From Mycoplasma sp. 1654_15 (lineage in GTDB: Bacteria; Bacillota_I; Bacilli_A; Mycoplasmatales; Metamycoplasmataceae): a DNA stretch of 64,000 nt. Made by a program: the position numbers and the translations under genes. The stretch is taken from the NCBI RefSeq assembly GCF_012516495.1, contig NZ_CP051214.1, forward strand, positions 496,001-560,000. The letters run 5' to 3'. This document shows, piece by piece, positions 1 to 10,459 of the stretch. Below the pieces are notes generated by a model. That model had not been told where the DNA came from. It worked only from the letters and a program-made list of their open reading frames with translations, and ran no database searches. Positions within the stretch are counted from its first letter, which is position 1. Every line of letters begins with the position of its first letter.

Positions 1-423
1 TTTGTTTATGCTCTAGATGTTGGGAAAAATCAACTAGATTTTAAACTAAGACAAAACACTAAAGTAAAATCCATTGAACAAACAAATTTGAAGTCTATTG
101 ATGAAAAAATGTTTGATTTAGAAATTGATAAAGTAGTTTGTGATGTATCTTTTATTGGGCTAAAAGAAGTTTATAAAGTAGTTGAAAAAATACTAAGTTC
201 TTCAAAAGATTTAATAGTTTTGTTAAAGCCACAATTCGAAGCATCTTCAAAATATGTAGAAAAAGGAGGTTTTGTACAAGAAAAATATCATGAATTTTTA
301 ATAAATAGAAGTATTGAACAAGCTAGTGAACATAATTTTAAGTTTATAGATAAAATTACTTCGCCAATAAAAGGACAAAAATCAAAAAACACAGAATATA
401 TTCTTTGATATAAAAAAACATAA
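1..423 (+). CDS. tlyA: TlyA-family rRNA 2'-O-methyltransferase (C-terminal part)
   Basis: The 5' end is cut off by the window. The visible 140 residues are the C-terminal part of the Rossmann methyltransferase domain of TlyA, which 2'-O-methylates cytidines in 16S/23S rRNA and is often labelled hemolysin A. Seen: the DVG-x3-QLDFKLR block at the left edge, CDVSFIGLKEV, and LLKPQFE followed by an ExGGFV stretch, all in the family order. The frame passes through a UGA Trp near the end (WYKKT) and stops at 421-423, overlapping the next start codon by one base, so the two genes are probably co-transcribed. The N-terminal S4 domain lies outside the window. Confidence 0.88.
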
Positions 424-1574
424 TGAAAACTTATAGAAAATATTTTCCAATTTTAAAAAATATTACTTATTTAGACTCAGCTGCTCTAGTACAAAAACCA
501 AAATCAGTTATTGATGCTGGAGTGGAATTTTATACAAAATTTGCTGTAAATAGTCATTCACGAAATTCGAAATTAGGCTTGATAAATGAAGAAAAAATAG
601 AAATTGTTAGACAAAAAACAGCTAAATTAATAAATTCACAAACAGAAGAAATAACTTTTACTTCTGGCACTACAGAATCGATAAATTTATTTGTTTTAAT
701 GTATAAAAATTTTATTAAGAAAAATGATGAAATTCTTTTAAGCAGTTATAATCATACTTCTAATTTGATTCCTTGATTTAATCTAGCAAAAGAAAAAAAA
801 GCTAAAATTGTTTTATCCGAAAATATAGAAAAAGATATAAACCCTAAAACAAAAATTATTTCTTTTTCTCAAAAAACAAATAATATAAATGTTGAAATAA
901 ATATTAAAAAAATTAAAAAATTAGCTTTAAAAAACAAGGCTATTGTAGTAAACGATGCAACTCAAGCTATCAACTCTCAAGAAGTAGATTTTGATGATTT
1001 TGATGTTGTTGCTTTTAGTAGTAATAAAACTTATGGACCAACAGGTTTAGGTGTTTTAGCTATAAAAAAGAAGCTTTTAAATAAATTAAAACCTATAAAA
1101 ACAGGTGGTGGTACTGTTTCAACTATCGTTGATGAAACAAATTGAACTTATTATGAAAATGTGAATAAATTTGAAGCTGGAACACTAAATTTAGCTGCAA
1201 TTTGAGAATTCGAAAAGTCTTTGGATCTGATAGAAGAAGTTGGAATAAAAAAAATAAATTTACAACTAAAAAAAATATCAAATTACTTGTACGATGAACT
1301 CAGCAAGATAAAAGACATTAAGATTTATGGACAAAGGGGTGATAGCATACTTTTATTTAATATTAAAAATGTTCCTGCACAAGATATTAGTTCATATTTA
1401 GGTCATAATAATATTTTTGTAAGGAGTGGAACATTTTGTGCTCCTTTAATTTCAAATATTTTAAAAGAAGATTCTTTTGTGAGAGTTTCTCTTGCTTTTT
1501 ATAATAACAAAAAAGACATTGATGTTTTGATAAAATATTTAAAAAATTATGAAGGGTTTTTAGATTTTGTATAA
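423..1574 (+). CDS. sufS: Cysteine desulfurase (class V aminotransferase, SufS-like)
   Basis: PLP enzyme of 383 residues, predicted to move sulfur from cysteine to a persulfide for Fe-S cluster or tRNA thiolation. Seen: LDSAA near the N terminus, FTSGTTESINL, a His in YNHTSN, NDATQA (PLP-binding Asp region), SSNKTYGPTGLGVL with the Schiff-base Lys, and RSGTFCAP with the catalytic Cys near residue 338. Several Trp are UGA. The ATG overlaps the tlyA stop (TAATG). The neighbouring SufU-like scaffold overlaps its 3' end by 8 nt, which strongly supports a two-gene sulfur-transfer unit. The number of residues between the motifs fits the SufS/CsdA group better than IscS. Confidence 0.9.
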
Positions 1575-1989
1575 CGATTTTAATTATAGAAGAAAAAAAA
1601 TTATGGAAACATTTACTAGTCCAAAAAACAAAGTAAATGAATTAAATCCAAGTTGGACAATTATAAATTCTTTTAGTTCAACATGCGATGATAATTTAAA
1701 TTTAGCTTTAAAAATGAAGGATAATTTAGTAATAGATGCTCAATTCAAGGCTAAAGGTTGTTCTTTGTTTCTAGCTTCTACTGATATTTTACTAGAAGAA
1801 ATTAAGAACAAAACATTTGAACAAATAAATAAAATTTTTCAAGATTATGAACAAATGTTAAAAACTCAAGAAATCAATTTAACTTTAAATGATTTAAATA
1901 TTTTCATAAATACAAAAAATCATTTAAATAGACTTCAATGTGTTTTATTAGCTAAAAATGCAGTAGAAAAATTAATAAAAGAAAAGTAG
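1567..1989 (+). CDS. sufU: SufU/IscU-like Fe-S scaffold or sulfur acceptor
   Basis: A 140-residue protein. The three ligand cysteines of the SufU/IscU fold are present in order: STCDDN, AKGCSLF and RLQCVLL. The start at 1567 is chosen because YRRKKIME is the conserved first helix; the in-frame ATG at 1603 would remove it. It overlaps the desulfurase by 8 nt and ends 2 nt before rluB, so translation is probably coupled. In Gram-positive relatives SufU takes persulfide sulfur from SufS; that role is inferred here from family and position. No other suf genes are in the window. Confidence 0.87.
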   Translation: MYNDFNYRRKKIMETFTSPKNKVNELNPSWTIINSFSSTCDDNLNLALKMKDNLVIDAQFKAKGCSLFLASTDILLEEIKNKTFEQINKIFQDYEQMLKTQEINLTLNDLNIFINTKNHLNRLQCVLLAKNAVEKLIKEK

Positions 1990-1991
1990 TC

Positions 1992-2732
1992 ATGGAATTT
2001 AAAATACAAAAATTAATCTCTCAATCAGGATTTTGCTCACGAAGAAAAGCAGAAGAACTAATTTTGCAAAATAGAGTTTTTGTAAACGGAAAATTAGCGA
2101 CAATTGGACAAAAAGCTTCATTTAATGACGAGATTAAAATAGATAATAAAATACTTAAAAAAGCTTCATTTTTATATTATGCTTTTTATAAACCAAAAAG
2201 AGTCGTGTGCACAAGAGAAGATAACTTTGATAGAAAAAAAATAATAGATTTCTTTCCAAAAGAAGAATATTTATACACTATCGGACGACTTGATTATAAT
2301 ACAACAGGAATTATTTTGTTAACTAATGACGGTGATTTAGCAAATAAGTTAATGCATCCCAAATTTGAAATTCAAAGAACTTATTTAGTCCACACAAACA
2401 ATGATTTGACCGATGTGCAAATAAGTTTTTTAAATAAAAATAAAATAAAATTAAATAATGGGATAGATTCATTGCAAAAAGTTGAAAAAAAAGGGACAAA
2501 AAAATATATTGTAAAGTTAAAACAAGGTTCAAACCATCACGTTAAAAGACTTTTTGATTATTTTAATATAGAAGTTTTAGGCTTAAAAAGACTAGAATTT
2601 GCAGGTATTACTTTAGCTAATTTAGAAGTTGGACAATATAGAAAATTAAACATAAAAGAAATTAAATTTTCAAAGAGTTTAGCTACGATAAGCTTAAAAA
2701 ATGAAGGAAAAAGAAGAAAATTAACTAAGTAA
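1992..2732 (+). CDS. rluB: Pseudouridine synthase (RsuA/RluB family)
   Basis: A 246-residue enzyme making pseudouridine in rRNA. The S4 RNA-binding domain (about residues 1-60, ISQSGFCSRRKAEELI) is followed by the RsuA/RluB catalytic domain with FYKPKRVVCTR and GRLDYNTTGIILLTNDG, whose Asp is the catalytic residue. The C-terminal half carries the HHVKRLF and LKRLEFAGI blocks. RluB is preferred to RsuA on overall feel, and the exact target site cannot be told. It starts 2 nt after sufU, and its last 12 nt overlap the end of the convergent engB. Confidence 0.88.
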   Translation: MEFKIQKLISQSGFCSRRKAEELILQNRVFVNGKLATIGQKASFNDEIKIDNKILKKASFLYYAFYKPKRVVCTREDNFDRKKIIDFFPKEEYLYTIGRLDYNTTGIILLTNDGDLANKLMHPKFEIQRTYLVHTNNDLTDVQISFLNKNKIKLNNGIDSLQKVEKKGTKKYIVKLKQGSNHHVKRLFDYFNIEVLGLKRLEFAGITLANLEVGQYRKLNIKEIKFSKSLATISLKNEGKRRKLTK

Positions 2733-3275
2733 GTTGTTAATGTAAACATTTAACTTATCAATGCCGATTTTTTTCGATGAAGATATCAAAAAATATGGAT
2801 AACCTAAATTATCTATAGATTTAATTATCTTATGTTTTTGACTTTGATTAATTTTATCTATTTTTGTAGCGACTAATACTACTTCTTTGTTCAATTGTTT
2901 TAAAAATTCCAGCATTTTTAAATCTAATTCAGTGATCCCAACATTTGAATCTACTAAAACAAAAACAGTTTTTAAATTGCTTCTGTTTTCAAAATAGTCT
3001 CTAAGCATAGAAGAAATTAAAGATTTTTGACTAATAGAAATTTTTGCAAATCCATAACCTGGTAAATCAACAATGACTTTTTTTTGTTCATTATAAAAAA
3101 AGTTTAACAACTGAGTTCTTCCGGGTTGCTTTGATGTTTTGGCTATCTTTTGATTTGCTAGTGCATTAATTAAAGAGGATTTTCCTACATTAGATCTTCC
3201 AATGAAACTAATTTCTTGTTGGTTATGTTCAAATCAAGATGATTTTGCTGATGCTGATTTTATAAAACTTCACAT
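2721..3275 (-). CDS. engB: Ribosome biogenesis GTPase EngB/YihA/YsxC
   Basis: A 184-residue GTPase required for 50S assembly. Seen: G1 loop GRSNVGKSSLIN, G2-region Thr in QPGRTQLLNFF, G3 DLPGYGFAK, G4 TKID and G5 SSSKK. The start at 3275 gives MWSFIKSASAK and has AAAAAGGAA eight bases upstream; the N-terminal 55 residues contain two UGA Trp codons. The stop falls inside the 3' end of the opposite-strand rluB (12-nt convergent overlap). Length is near the family norm of about 195. Confidence 0.92.
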
Positions 3276-3328
3276 AGTTATATTCCTTTTTAAGTAATTT
3301 TAATGTAATAAAAAAATATGAAAAACAA

Positions 3329-3358
3329 AAAACCAGAATTATATTAATTTCTGGTTTT
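3329..3358 (-). terminator. Rho-independent terminator after ackA
   Basis: A 10-bp inverted repeat (AAAACCAGAA / TTCTGGTTTT, loop 3339-3348) sits 20 bases past the ackA stop. On the minus strand it is followed by a T-rich run, so it fits termination of the pta-ackA transcript ahead of engB. Confidence 0.75.
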
Positions 3359-3377
3359 TTTCTTAGACAAAATTATA

Positions 3378-4586
3378 TTATTTATTAAAGATTTTTGCTG
3401 CGTTTTGAGCAATCAATAATTCTTCATTTGTCTTGATTACAAAGACATTTAAATCAGAATCTGGAGCTGAAATTTTTTCTACTTCTGCAAAATCTGATAA
3501 TGGTTTTTCATTAATTTCTTTATCAATTACAATGTTAAATTTAGGGAAATTAATTTTACTTAAAACTAAATTACGAACTAAAGCAGCGTTTTCTCCAACA
3601 CCACCTGTAAACACGATCCCATCGATGTCTTTTCCAACTTTGTTGATGTAATTAATTAAATAATCAGCAATTTTTTGTGTGTATAGATTAAGAGCAAATT
3701 CTGCGTCTTTGTTTCCTTCTTTTCTTGCTTGAAGTAAGTCTCTAACATCAGAAGAAATTCCTGAAACTCCTAAAAGTCCTGATTTTTTGTTTAACATATC
3801 AGTAAATTCAGCCACTGTTATTTTTGTTTCACTTACTACAAATTGATGAATAGAAGGATCAATATCACCACTTCTTGTTCCCATCATTACTCCAGCTAAA
3901 GGTGTTAGACCCATAGATGTATCAATTGATTTTGAATCTTTAACTGCACATAATGAAGCACCATTTCCGATATGTAAGTTAACAAAATTTACTTTATCTT
4001 TATTAAAAATTTCTTCCATTTTGTTTGTTATATATCTATGACTAATTCCATGAAAACCATATTTTTTGATTCCATGTTCTTTAGCAAATTTTAAATCAAT
4101 TGGATAAGTATGATTTACAGCTGGGATGCTGGTGTGAAATGCTGTATCGAAATTAGCTGAAATTTTTACTTTAGGTAATATTTCTTGAATGGCTTTCATA
4201 GTTTGAACAGCACCTGGATTATGTAAAGGAGCAAATTTTGAAAGTTTTTCAATAATGTTTATTTCTTTTGTTGTCAATGCAGTAGGTCCATTAAATTCAC
4301 TTCCTCCATGAACCACTCTAAATCCTGCGATCTCTATTTCATTTACATCTTTAATGATTGCATTTTGTAATCAAATTTTAATCAAAACAGTCATTGATTC
4401 TTTATGATTTTTTACTTCTTGTTCTTTTAGTCAAGATTGATTTCCTAATTTTGTTTTAAAAAATGAACCTGCAATTCCTATTCTTTCTACTATACCGCTT
4501 GAGTGTAATTCCATAGTTTCTTTTAAAAACATAGATCATTTAATAGAAGATGATCCTGCATTTATAACTAAAATTTTGTTTTTCAT
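3378..4586 (-). CDS. ackA: Acetate kinase
   Basis: A 402-residue kinase converting acetyl phosphate and ADP to acetate and ATP, a main substrate-level ATP source in fermenting and arginine-using mycoplasmas. Seen: N-terminal VINAGSSSIKW (phosphate 1 motif), VVHGG, FDTAFH, GFHGISHRY, NLHIGNGAS, DTSMGLTPL and the GDIDP loop, then GGVGENA near the C terminus. The start at 4586 follows pta by only 2 nt, so it is translated as the second gene of pta-ackA. The first 90 residues contain several UGA codons. Confidence 0.97.
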
Positions 4587-4588
4587 CT

Positions 4589-5545
4589 TTATTTTGTCCC
4601 TTCTGATTGTAAAGCTGTAATTAAAGCTGTGTTAAATATATCTTGCACTGTTGAACCTCTAGATAAATCGTTAATTGGCTTTGCAACACCTGTAATAATA
4701 GGTCCTATTGCTCCGAAACCACCTAAACGTTGCGCAATTTTATATCCTATGTTTCCTGCATTTAAATTAGGAAAAATCAAGACATTTACAGGATCTAAAT
4801 TCATCTCACCTTTGTATTTGGCTTTTCTAATTGCTAAATCAACTGCAGCATCAAATTGAATTTCACCCAAGGCTTTTTTCTCTGCTGTTTGGTTATATAA
4901 ATTAGTTGCTGTTTCTATAGCTTCAGCTTCTGGACTTTTTCCTGAACCTGATGTTGAAAATGATAAGAATGCAACGTTTGGATTAAAGCCTAAATTTTTT
5001 GCAAATAAAGTTGCATTTTGCCCAATTTCAGCAAGTTGTTCTGGACTAGGAGAAATATTTACTGAAATATCACTAAAAATAAATCTTTGATCTTCTCTGT
5101 GCATAATCATAACTGAAGAAATTGTTTTAATTCCTTTAACTGGTCCGATAACTTTAAAAGCTGCTCTTAAAATGTCTGCAGTAGGAAATTCAAGTCCTCC
5201 AATTACTCCATCTACTAGTCCTTTTCTAAGAAGCATTGAAGCATAGAAAGGAAGGGTTTTCATAGATTTAAGTGAAGATTCTTCTGTTTCTTTTCCTTTT
5301 CTGAATTCAAAAAATTCTTTTGCAAAAGCTTGAATTTTTTCTTCTGACATTACTTCAATGTCAACACCTTTTGAATCGAATTTTTCTTCACAGAGAAGAA
5401 TAGGATGAACTAAACCTTGATCTTTTAATTGTTTTGCTGCTTCAACAGCTCTAGGATCTATTCCATCAATAATTAATATTTTTTTAATTCCTGATAATTT
5501 TTGATTTGATAAAACTAAATTTTCTAGTTCTTTTTGATAACTCAT
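4589..5545 (-). CDS. pta: Phosphate acetyltransferase
   Basis: A 318-residue enzyme interconverting acetyl-CoA and acetyl phosphate, feeding AckA immediately downstream. This is the short Pta form with only the PTA_PTB domain. Seen: DGVIGG, SSVMIMHR, ADISVN-like SDISVNISPSPEQLAEIG, FSTSGSGKSPE, and the C-terminal VFPNLNAGNIGYKI-like block (VLIFPNLNAGN, then AQRLGG and GPIITGVAKP). The ATG at 5545 is preceded by AGAAAAGGACAATT, a good ribosome binding site. A promoter lies 35-65 bases upstream. Confidence 0.97.
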   Translation of the reverse strand: MSYQKELENLVLSNQKLSGIKKILIIDGIDPRAVEAAKQLKDQGLVHPILLCEEKFDSKGVDIEVMSEEKIQAFAKEFFEFRKGKETEESSLKSMKTLPFYASMLLRKGLVDGVIGGLEFPTADILRAAFKVIGPVKGIKTISSVMIMHREDQRFIFSDISVNISPSPEQLAEIGQNATLFAKNLGFNPNVAFLSFSTSGSGKSPEAEAIETATNLYNQTAEKKALGEIQFDAAVDLAIRKAKYKGEMNLDPVNVLIFPNLNAGNIGYKIAQRLGGFGAIGPIITGVAKPINDLSRGSTVQDIFNTALITALQSEGTK

Positions 5546-5579
5546 AATTGTCCTTTTCTAAATGTAAAAATTACTTAAA

Positions 5580-5609
5580 ATTATAAATTAAAACTTTTTA
5601 AATTGTTAA
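5580..5609 (-). promoter_or_regulatory. Promoter of pta-ackA
   Basis: On the minus strand TTAACA (5604-5609), an 18-bp spacer and a consensus TATAAT (5580-5585) lie upstream of the pta start. This fits a sigma-A type promoter; the leader would be about 30 nt. Confidence 0.55.
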
Positions 5610-5640
5610 ATTTAACTTTAAAAATAAAAAATAAATTAAT

Positions 5641-5668
5641 TTGTAAAAAATTTAAATTGTGGTATTAT
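5641..5668 (+). promoter_or_regulatory. Promoter of tRNA-Arg
   Basis: TTGTAA (5641-5646), 16-bp spacer, TATTAT (5663-5668), ending 10 bases before the tRNA. The -10 region reads TGTGGTATTATTTA, also found (with one following base identical) in the rplK promoter on the other strand near 57127-57140. Confidence 0.6.
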
Positions 5669-5678
5669 TTATTAGCGT

Positions 5679-5755
5679 GGTCGCGTAGCTCAGTTGGATA
5701 GAGCACGAGCCTTCTAAGCTTGTGGTCAGAGGTTCGAATCCTCTCGTGATCGCCA
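5679..5755 (+). tRNA. trnR: tRNA-Arg (anticodon UCU)
   Basis: A full 77-nt cloverleaf: acceptor GGTCGCG pairs with CGTGATC (two G-U pairs), D stem GCTC/GAGC, anticodon stem CGAGC/GCTTG with loop CTTCTAA, T stem AGAGG/CCTCT around TTCGAAT, discriminator G and an encoded CCA. Anticodon TCT at 5713-5715 reads AGA. A T-run after the CCA may end the transcript. Confidence 0.97.
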
Positions 5756-5840
5756 TTTTTTTATTGCCTTTTTTCATATTTTTGTTTTAAAATTAAGTAA
5801 ATTTATCAGTATTTCACACAATGGAGGAAGAAAATTTACT

Positions 5841-8246
5841 ATGAAATTTAAACAAAAATTAATACTTGTCAGTGCAATTCCTTTAAGCTTAATTACTTTA
5901 ATTTCTTGCGAGAATAAAGTTGAATACAAAAAACCTATTAAACCAAACATAGAAACTACAGAACCAAACAAAGAACCTATAGAAACAAAAAAAGAAGCTG
6001 AAGATCCAAACAAAGAAGCTACAGAAACAAAAAAAGAAGCTACAGAAGCAAACAAAAAACCTATAGAAACAAAAAAAGAAGCTACAGAACACAATGATAT
6101 TAGTGTTAATGACTTTTATAATTTTGATGATTTTTTAAATCCTGATAATGGATTTGTTCATAAAAACTTTTTTACAAAAAAAGTTGAAGATAACAAATAT
6201 CAAAAGTTTTATAGATTTTATAAATTTATTTATGAAGATAAATGAAGAAAAAAGAACGATAAATTTGTTTGGAGTATAGAACTTGATGAAATTAATAAAA
6301 TTTTAAATAAAGATAAAGAAGTTGAAAATCCAACAATATGATTTTACACAGATGTAAGAGATAATGTTGAAGATTTAGATAAATTTCATAGTTCAGCAAC
6401 AGACAGACCGATTTTCAATGGAATTCCTAAATTTGAGTTTAAAAATCAACAAAACTTTAGTTCTATAGGAAGTAAAGAAAAATATAATAAGTTAAAATTT
6501 CAAATAGGTATTAGCTTTAATTTAAATGATTTTTTAAAAAAGAATATATTTAAATTCAAACTTAAAAATAACTATGAAATTGAAGCGAAATTAGAAGATA
6601 ATAAAATAAACTTTTATTTATCAAATTCAGTTGCTAAATTAAGTGATGACATAACATTTGTTAGAAACACTTACCAAGCATATCAAAATTTAAAAAATGA
6701 AGAAAAATCAAGCAAAGAAGACTTAAATAACTTGCCAAATATTAGATTATTGATGCCTAATAATTCATTTGTTTCGCTTTCTTTTACTACTGATAATAAG
6801 GAAAATAAAACTATAGAAAAATACATTTATCCTTCACAGTATACAAAAGAAACTATTACTTATGATAAACAAGACAAAATAATTGAAAACGATGATAAAA
6901 GATATGAATGATTGCCAAAAACTGTTGATATTTTTCCTGATGATTGAATAAATTTAGTTGATCCAAATCCTTCGAAAACCTTCGTAAAAAATCCAAATGC
7001 ATTTGATAAGTCTACTCAAGATCCATTAACTTCATTCGATAATGCTTTGAATAAAACTATGACTAATAACTTTGTAAATTCAATGGAAAGAATTTTAAAC
7101 TATAATAAGTTTGATCCAAGAATTGAAGATTTACAAGTTAGAAGTTTTGGAAACCGTGGAACATATACAATGATTGCAAAAGTCAAACCTCATGATGATG
7201 AAGATCAAAGATATTATGTTTTATCTAATAGACACGTTGTAGATTCTATTTGAGCAGATATAGATGGAGATGATACAGAAGAACAAGTGCAAGAAAAATT
7301 AAAAAGAGCAAAAACTTCTACTTATAATTGACCACTAAAAGATGGCGAAGAACTAACAAATAATGTTCTTTACAAAGTGCCTGTGGAGCAATGAAACAAA
7401 AGACCATTGTATGGAAAAACTGAATTTGAAACTAAATATAATATTTCAACTTCTAACTTTTTTGAAAGCTTTTTAAAAGTAGTATGAGTTCCTAATAACA
7501 TTAAAACAAAACCTGTTCAATTTCAAGACAATCCAGAAGAAAAACTAGCGACCAACACAATTGATATGGCTATTTCTATCATTGATTTAAAACCTGTATT
7601 TACTCTTCTTGATAGAGCTTTACTAGATCAAACATTATCGCTTCCTTATGTTCAAGATATTGCAAGAAAAGAAGAAAAACAAAGGATTATTGACTGATTA
7701 ACAGGTACTAAAAATGACTTAGAAAAATGAAAAACATTAGAACCTCTAAAATTTGGAAATAGTTTTGCAAACTTAAATAACGGTGAATACTTAACAAATT
7801 TTTACATCTCAGCTTATCCTAGACAAAGAACAAATGTGGTTTATAAAATTAATAAAGTAAATTATTTAGAATCTAGAATAACTTATCATCATGACTATTA
7901 TTTACATGTTCTAGGAGCTGATAACAAACCTATTTTAACTCAACCTGGACCACCACGTGGAAATGGTTTAGTAGGTGGAGCTTCTGGTTCTTTAATTGTG
8001 GATCAGCAAGGAAATATTCAAGCAATTCACTCGTTAGCGATGGATGTATTTGGAGATTCTTATGAATATAACAACGGAACTGATGTAGCCTTTCCTTTTA
8101 TTTCAAAATTAAGAGATGTAATTTCTTATGATAAAGATAATCCAAACACATTTGGTTCTTGATTAAAACAAAAAGCTAAAGAAGATCCACAGCATTTTGA
8201 AGAATTAGATATTTATATAAATCCTCAAAAATACTGAAAAAATTAA
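5841..8246 (+). CDS. DUF31 / MIP-like serine protease lipoprotein, copy 1
   Basis: An 801-residue surface lipoprotein. Signal peptide with lipobox-like LITLISC, lipidated Cys23. Residues 48-86 are charged imperfect 14-residue repeats (ETKKEA.. units). The C-terminal half has the trypsin-like triad of the DUF31 family: His465 in SNRHVVDS, Asp in NTIDMAIS, Ser about 715 in GGASGSLIV. Members of this family include the mycoplasma immunoglobulin protease MIP, which cuts IgG held by the partner MIB; no MIB gene is in the window, so the substrate is unknown. It lies just upstream of a second, diverged copy in the same direction. GGAGGA precedes the ATG by 12 bases. Confidence 0.85.
5982..6098 (+). 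repeat. Imperfect 42-bp tandem repeats in protease copy 1
   Basis: Two full units and a partial third of 42 bp, each opening with GAAACAAAAAAAGAAGCT, encode a Glu/Lys-rich ETKKEA linker between the lipid anchor and the folded part. In-frame length changes here would alter the distance from the membrane. Confidence 0.75.
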
Positions 8247-8270
8247 TAAAAGGAGTAAAATTATTATTTA

Positions 8271-10445
8271 ATGAAATTAAAAAAAATAAAACTTCTTTTA
8301 GCTTTTGTTCCAACTCTTGTTCTTGCAAGCTGTTCTTTTAATACTAATGTTGGTACTCAAAATCCATCACAGCAAGAAGAACTTTCAAAACAACCAACTA
8401 AAGAAGATGAAAACAAACATGTAGATTCTGCAAATCCAGACTCAAATCTTACTCCAGTTGACGCAGACAAAGAAGAATCTTCAAAACAGCCACCTAAACA
8501 AGGCGAGAACAAACATGTAGATTCTGAAAATCCAGATACGAATCTAACTCGAATTGACGCAAACAAAGAAGAAGAATCAACAAAAATTATTCAGCATCCT
8601 GAATTTGAAAATTCAGATAATTTAGGTAACAAAAATGAGCAACCTAGCAAGGAAAATGAAGGATTAATTCACGAAAATTCACAAAGTGATATTAGTGATA
8701 AAAATACTTCTCAAACTATAACTGTTCAAGTTCGAAAACCAGATTTGGTTAAAGATATTAATAAAAATCCTATAAAAAAGAAGGTTTTTGATCAATCTTT
8801 TTCAAAAGTAAGTTTGGATGAAATAAGCAAAAATATTAGATTTCCAAAGGAATATCAGAAAATAAAAACAAATTATGAATCTGGTTTTATAGAAAAAGAA
8901 AATGATAATGCTTTTTTAGGTAATCAAAATGATAATTTATTTGTTTATGATCTTAAAAAAGCAGCTGATAAAAATCAAATTTTTTCTGATAGCTACACTG
9001 ATGAACAAAAACAAAATTATTTCGATTTAAGTAAGAAAATTAGAAATGATTACTATTCTCTTTATCATACACAAGAAAATAAAATATGAAAAGATGTAGA
9101 TAAAATAGCCTTTAATTCTTTAGAAAACGATGATAAGAGATTTGAAGATATTTTTGAAAGAAATTTAAGAATTTCTGTAGGAACTTCAACAATTTTAGAT
9201 ACTAAAGACGGAAAAGCATTACTAGTAACAAACCAACACGTAACTAGACCTATGAAGCTTCAAGATATAGATTCTAAACATTCACATTTTAATATCAGAA
9301 ACAAGGAAAATTTAAGATTTTATAACTATATTTTGAATGATTTTTTTAAAATTTATTATAAAAATAAAGTTTATTCATTTTCAAATGACACTTTTTTGAG
9401 TTGACAGTGACAAAAGTATAAATACTATAAATTTTTAAACTCAGATGCAAATAATTTTATTAATAAAGGAACGTATTCTTCAGCTCAAATTGATAGTTTA
9501 AGTAACAAAAGTTTTTCAGAACAAGAAATTTTAGATTTTCAAATTAATTTCTTTAATAAATACTTTAAAATAGTTCAAAATTTTGACAATAAACGTCAAG
9601 ATATTGCTTTATATTACTTTAATTTTCAAGAATATATCAAAGACTGAAAAGAAATCATCGAATGAGTTTCTGCTATATGAGATACAGAAGATACTTCTGA
9701 TATAGATGAGCGAACTTATGCTAACATACACAATCAAAAAAAGAATATACAAGAGAGAGATTTTTTCGATGTTGGTTGACCATTTTTTTCTAATTTCAGA
9801 CCAAAACAAAATAAAATAACTAAAAATATTTATTTAGATAGTTCCAAAACCAGCTTTATTGGCGCAGATAATTATTATTTTGTTATTCCTAAATATAACA
9901 AGACATTGCGGGAACTAAATGAATATAGAAAATCTGTAAAAAAAGAGAAAGAAAAAATAGCACAAGAAAGAGAAAAATTAAAGATTTTCAAAGAATATTG
10001 AGATCACATCTCAACTTTAAAACCAGTAAAAATTAGTGATAAAATTTGAAAAGAAAATGACTTTGATGATTCATTAAAAATCAGTGCTTTTTGACCTAAA
10101 AATACTATTTTTAAAAATGTGTTTAAAGGAATTAAAGTAAATGCTGTTCCAATTTATGGCAAAGATGAAGGTGATCTAAACTCATTTTACTTTGTAAATA
10201 ACGGTCATGGAGCTTCTGGTTCAGGAATATTTAACAGAGATGGTTCACTTGCGTTTATAAACTCATTTGGCTTCTTATTTGAAGGAAAAGACCCAGTTAC
10301 TCGTAAACCTGTTTCTAATACATTTTATTTAGATTCTAACTTAAATACATTTTTATCTGGTGGTGTGGTCTTAAGAACAAATCGCTATAATTTAGTTGAT
10401 GAAATTTATAAATTTTATTTAAATAAACCTGAAGAAAAAAATTAA
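8271..10445 (+). CDS. DUF31 / MIP-like serine protease lipoprotein, copy 2
   Basis: A 724-residue lipoprotein. Signal peptide ends VLASC (lipobox, Cys21). A Glu/Asn/Lys-rich linker contains two 32-residue direct repeats. The protease domain shows His323 in TNQHVTRP, Asp in KRQDIALYY and Ser649 in GHGASGSGIF. A charged coiled stretch (about residues 553-580, KKEKEKIAQEREKLK) separates the His/Asp and Ser halves. It starts 24 bases after copy 1; the AAAAGGAG site is 15 or more bases from the ATG, an unusually long gap, and no better start is visible. Substrate unknown. Confidence 0.83.
8385..8576 (+). repeat. Two 96-bp direct repeats in protease copy 2
   Basis: Units 8385-8480 and 8481-8576 both open with TCAAAACA and encode SKQP..ENKHVDS.NPD..L.. 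followed by D.NKEES-like ends. They are diverged at the codon level, so the duplication is not very recent. Confidence 0.75.
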
Positions 10446-10459
10446 AAACATAAAGGAAA

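Noticed and set aside
2721-2732. rluB-engB convergent overlap as a possible antisense regulator
   Set aside because: Only 12 nt and common in compact genomes; too short to propose regulation.
5898-6094. Long minus-strand open frames in the repeat region of protease copy 1
   Set aside because: Phe/Ser/Val-rich shadows of the Glu/Lys-rich repeats, with no start signal; not genes.
5982-6098. Possible CRISPR-like short repeats
   Set aside because: Adjacent repeats with no unique spacers, in frame in a lipoprotein gene; no cas genes in the window.
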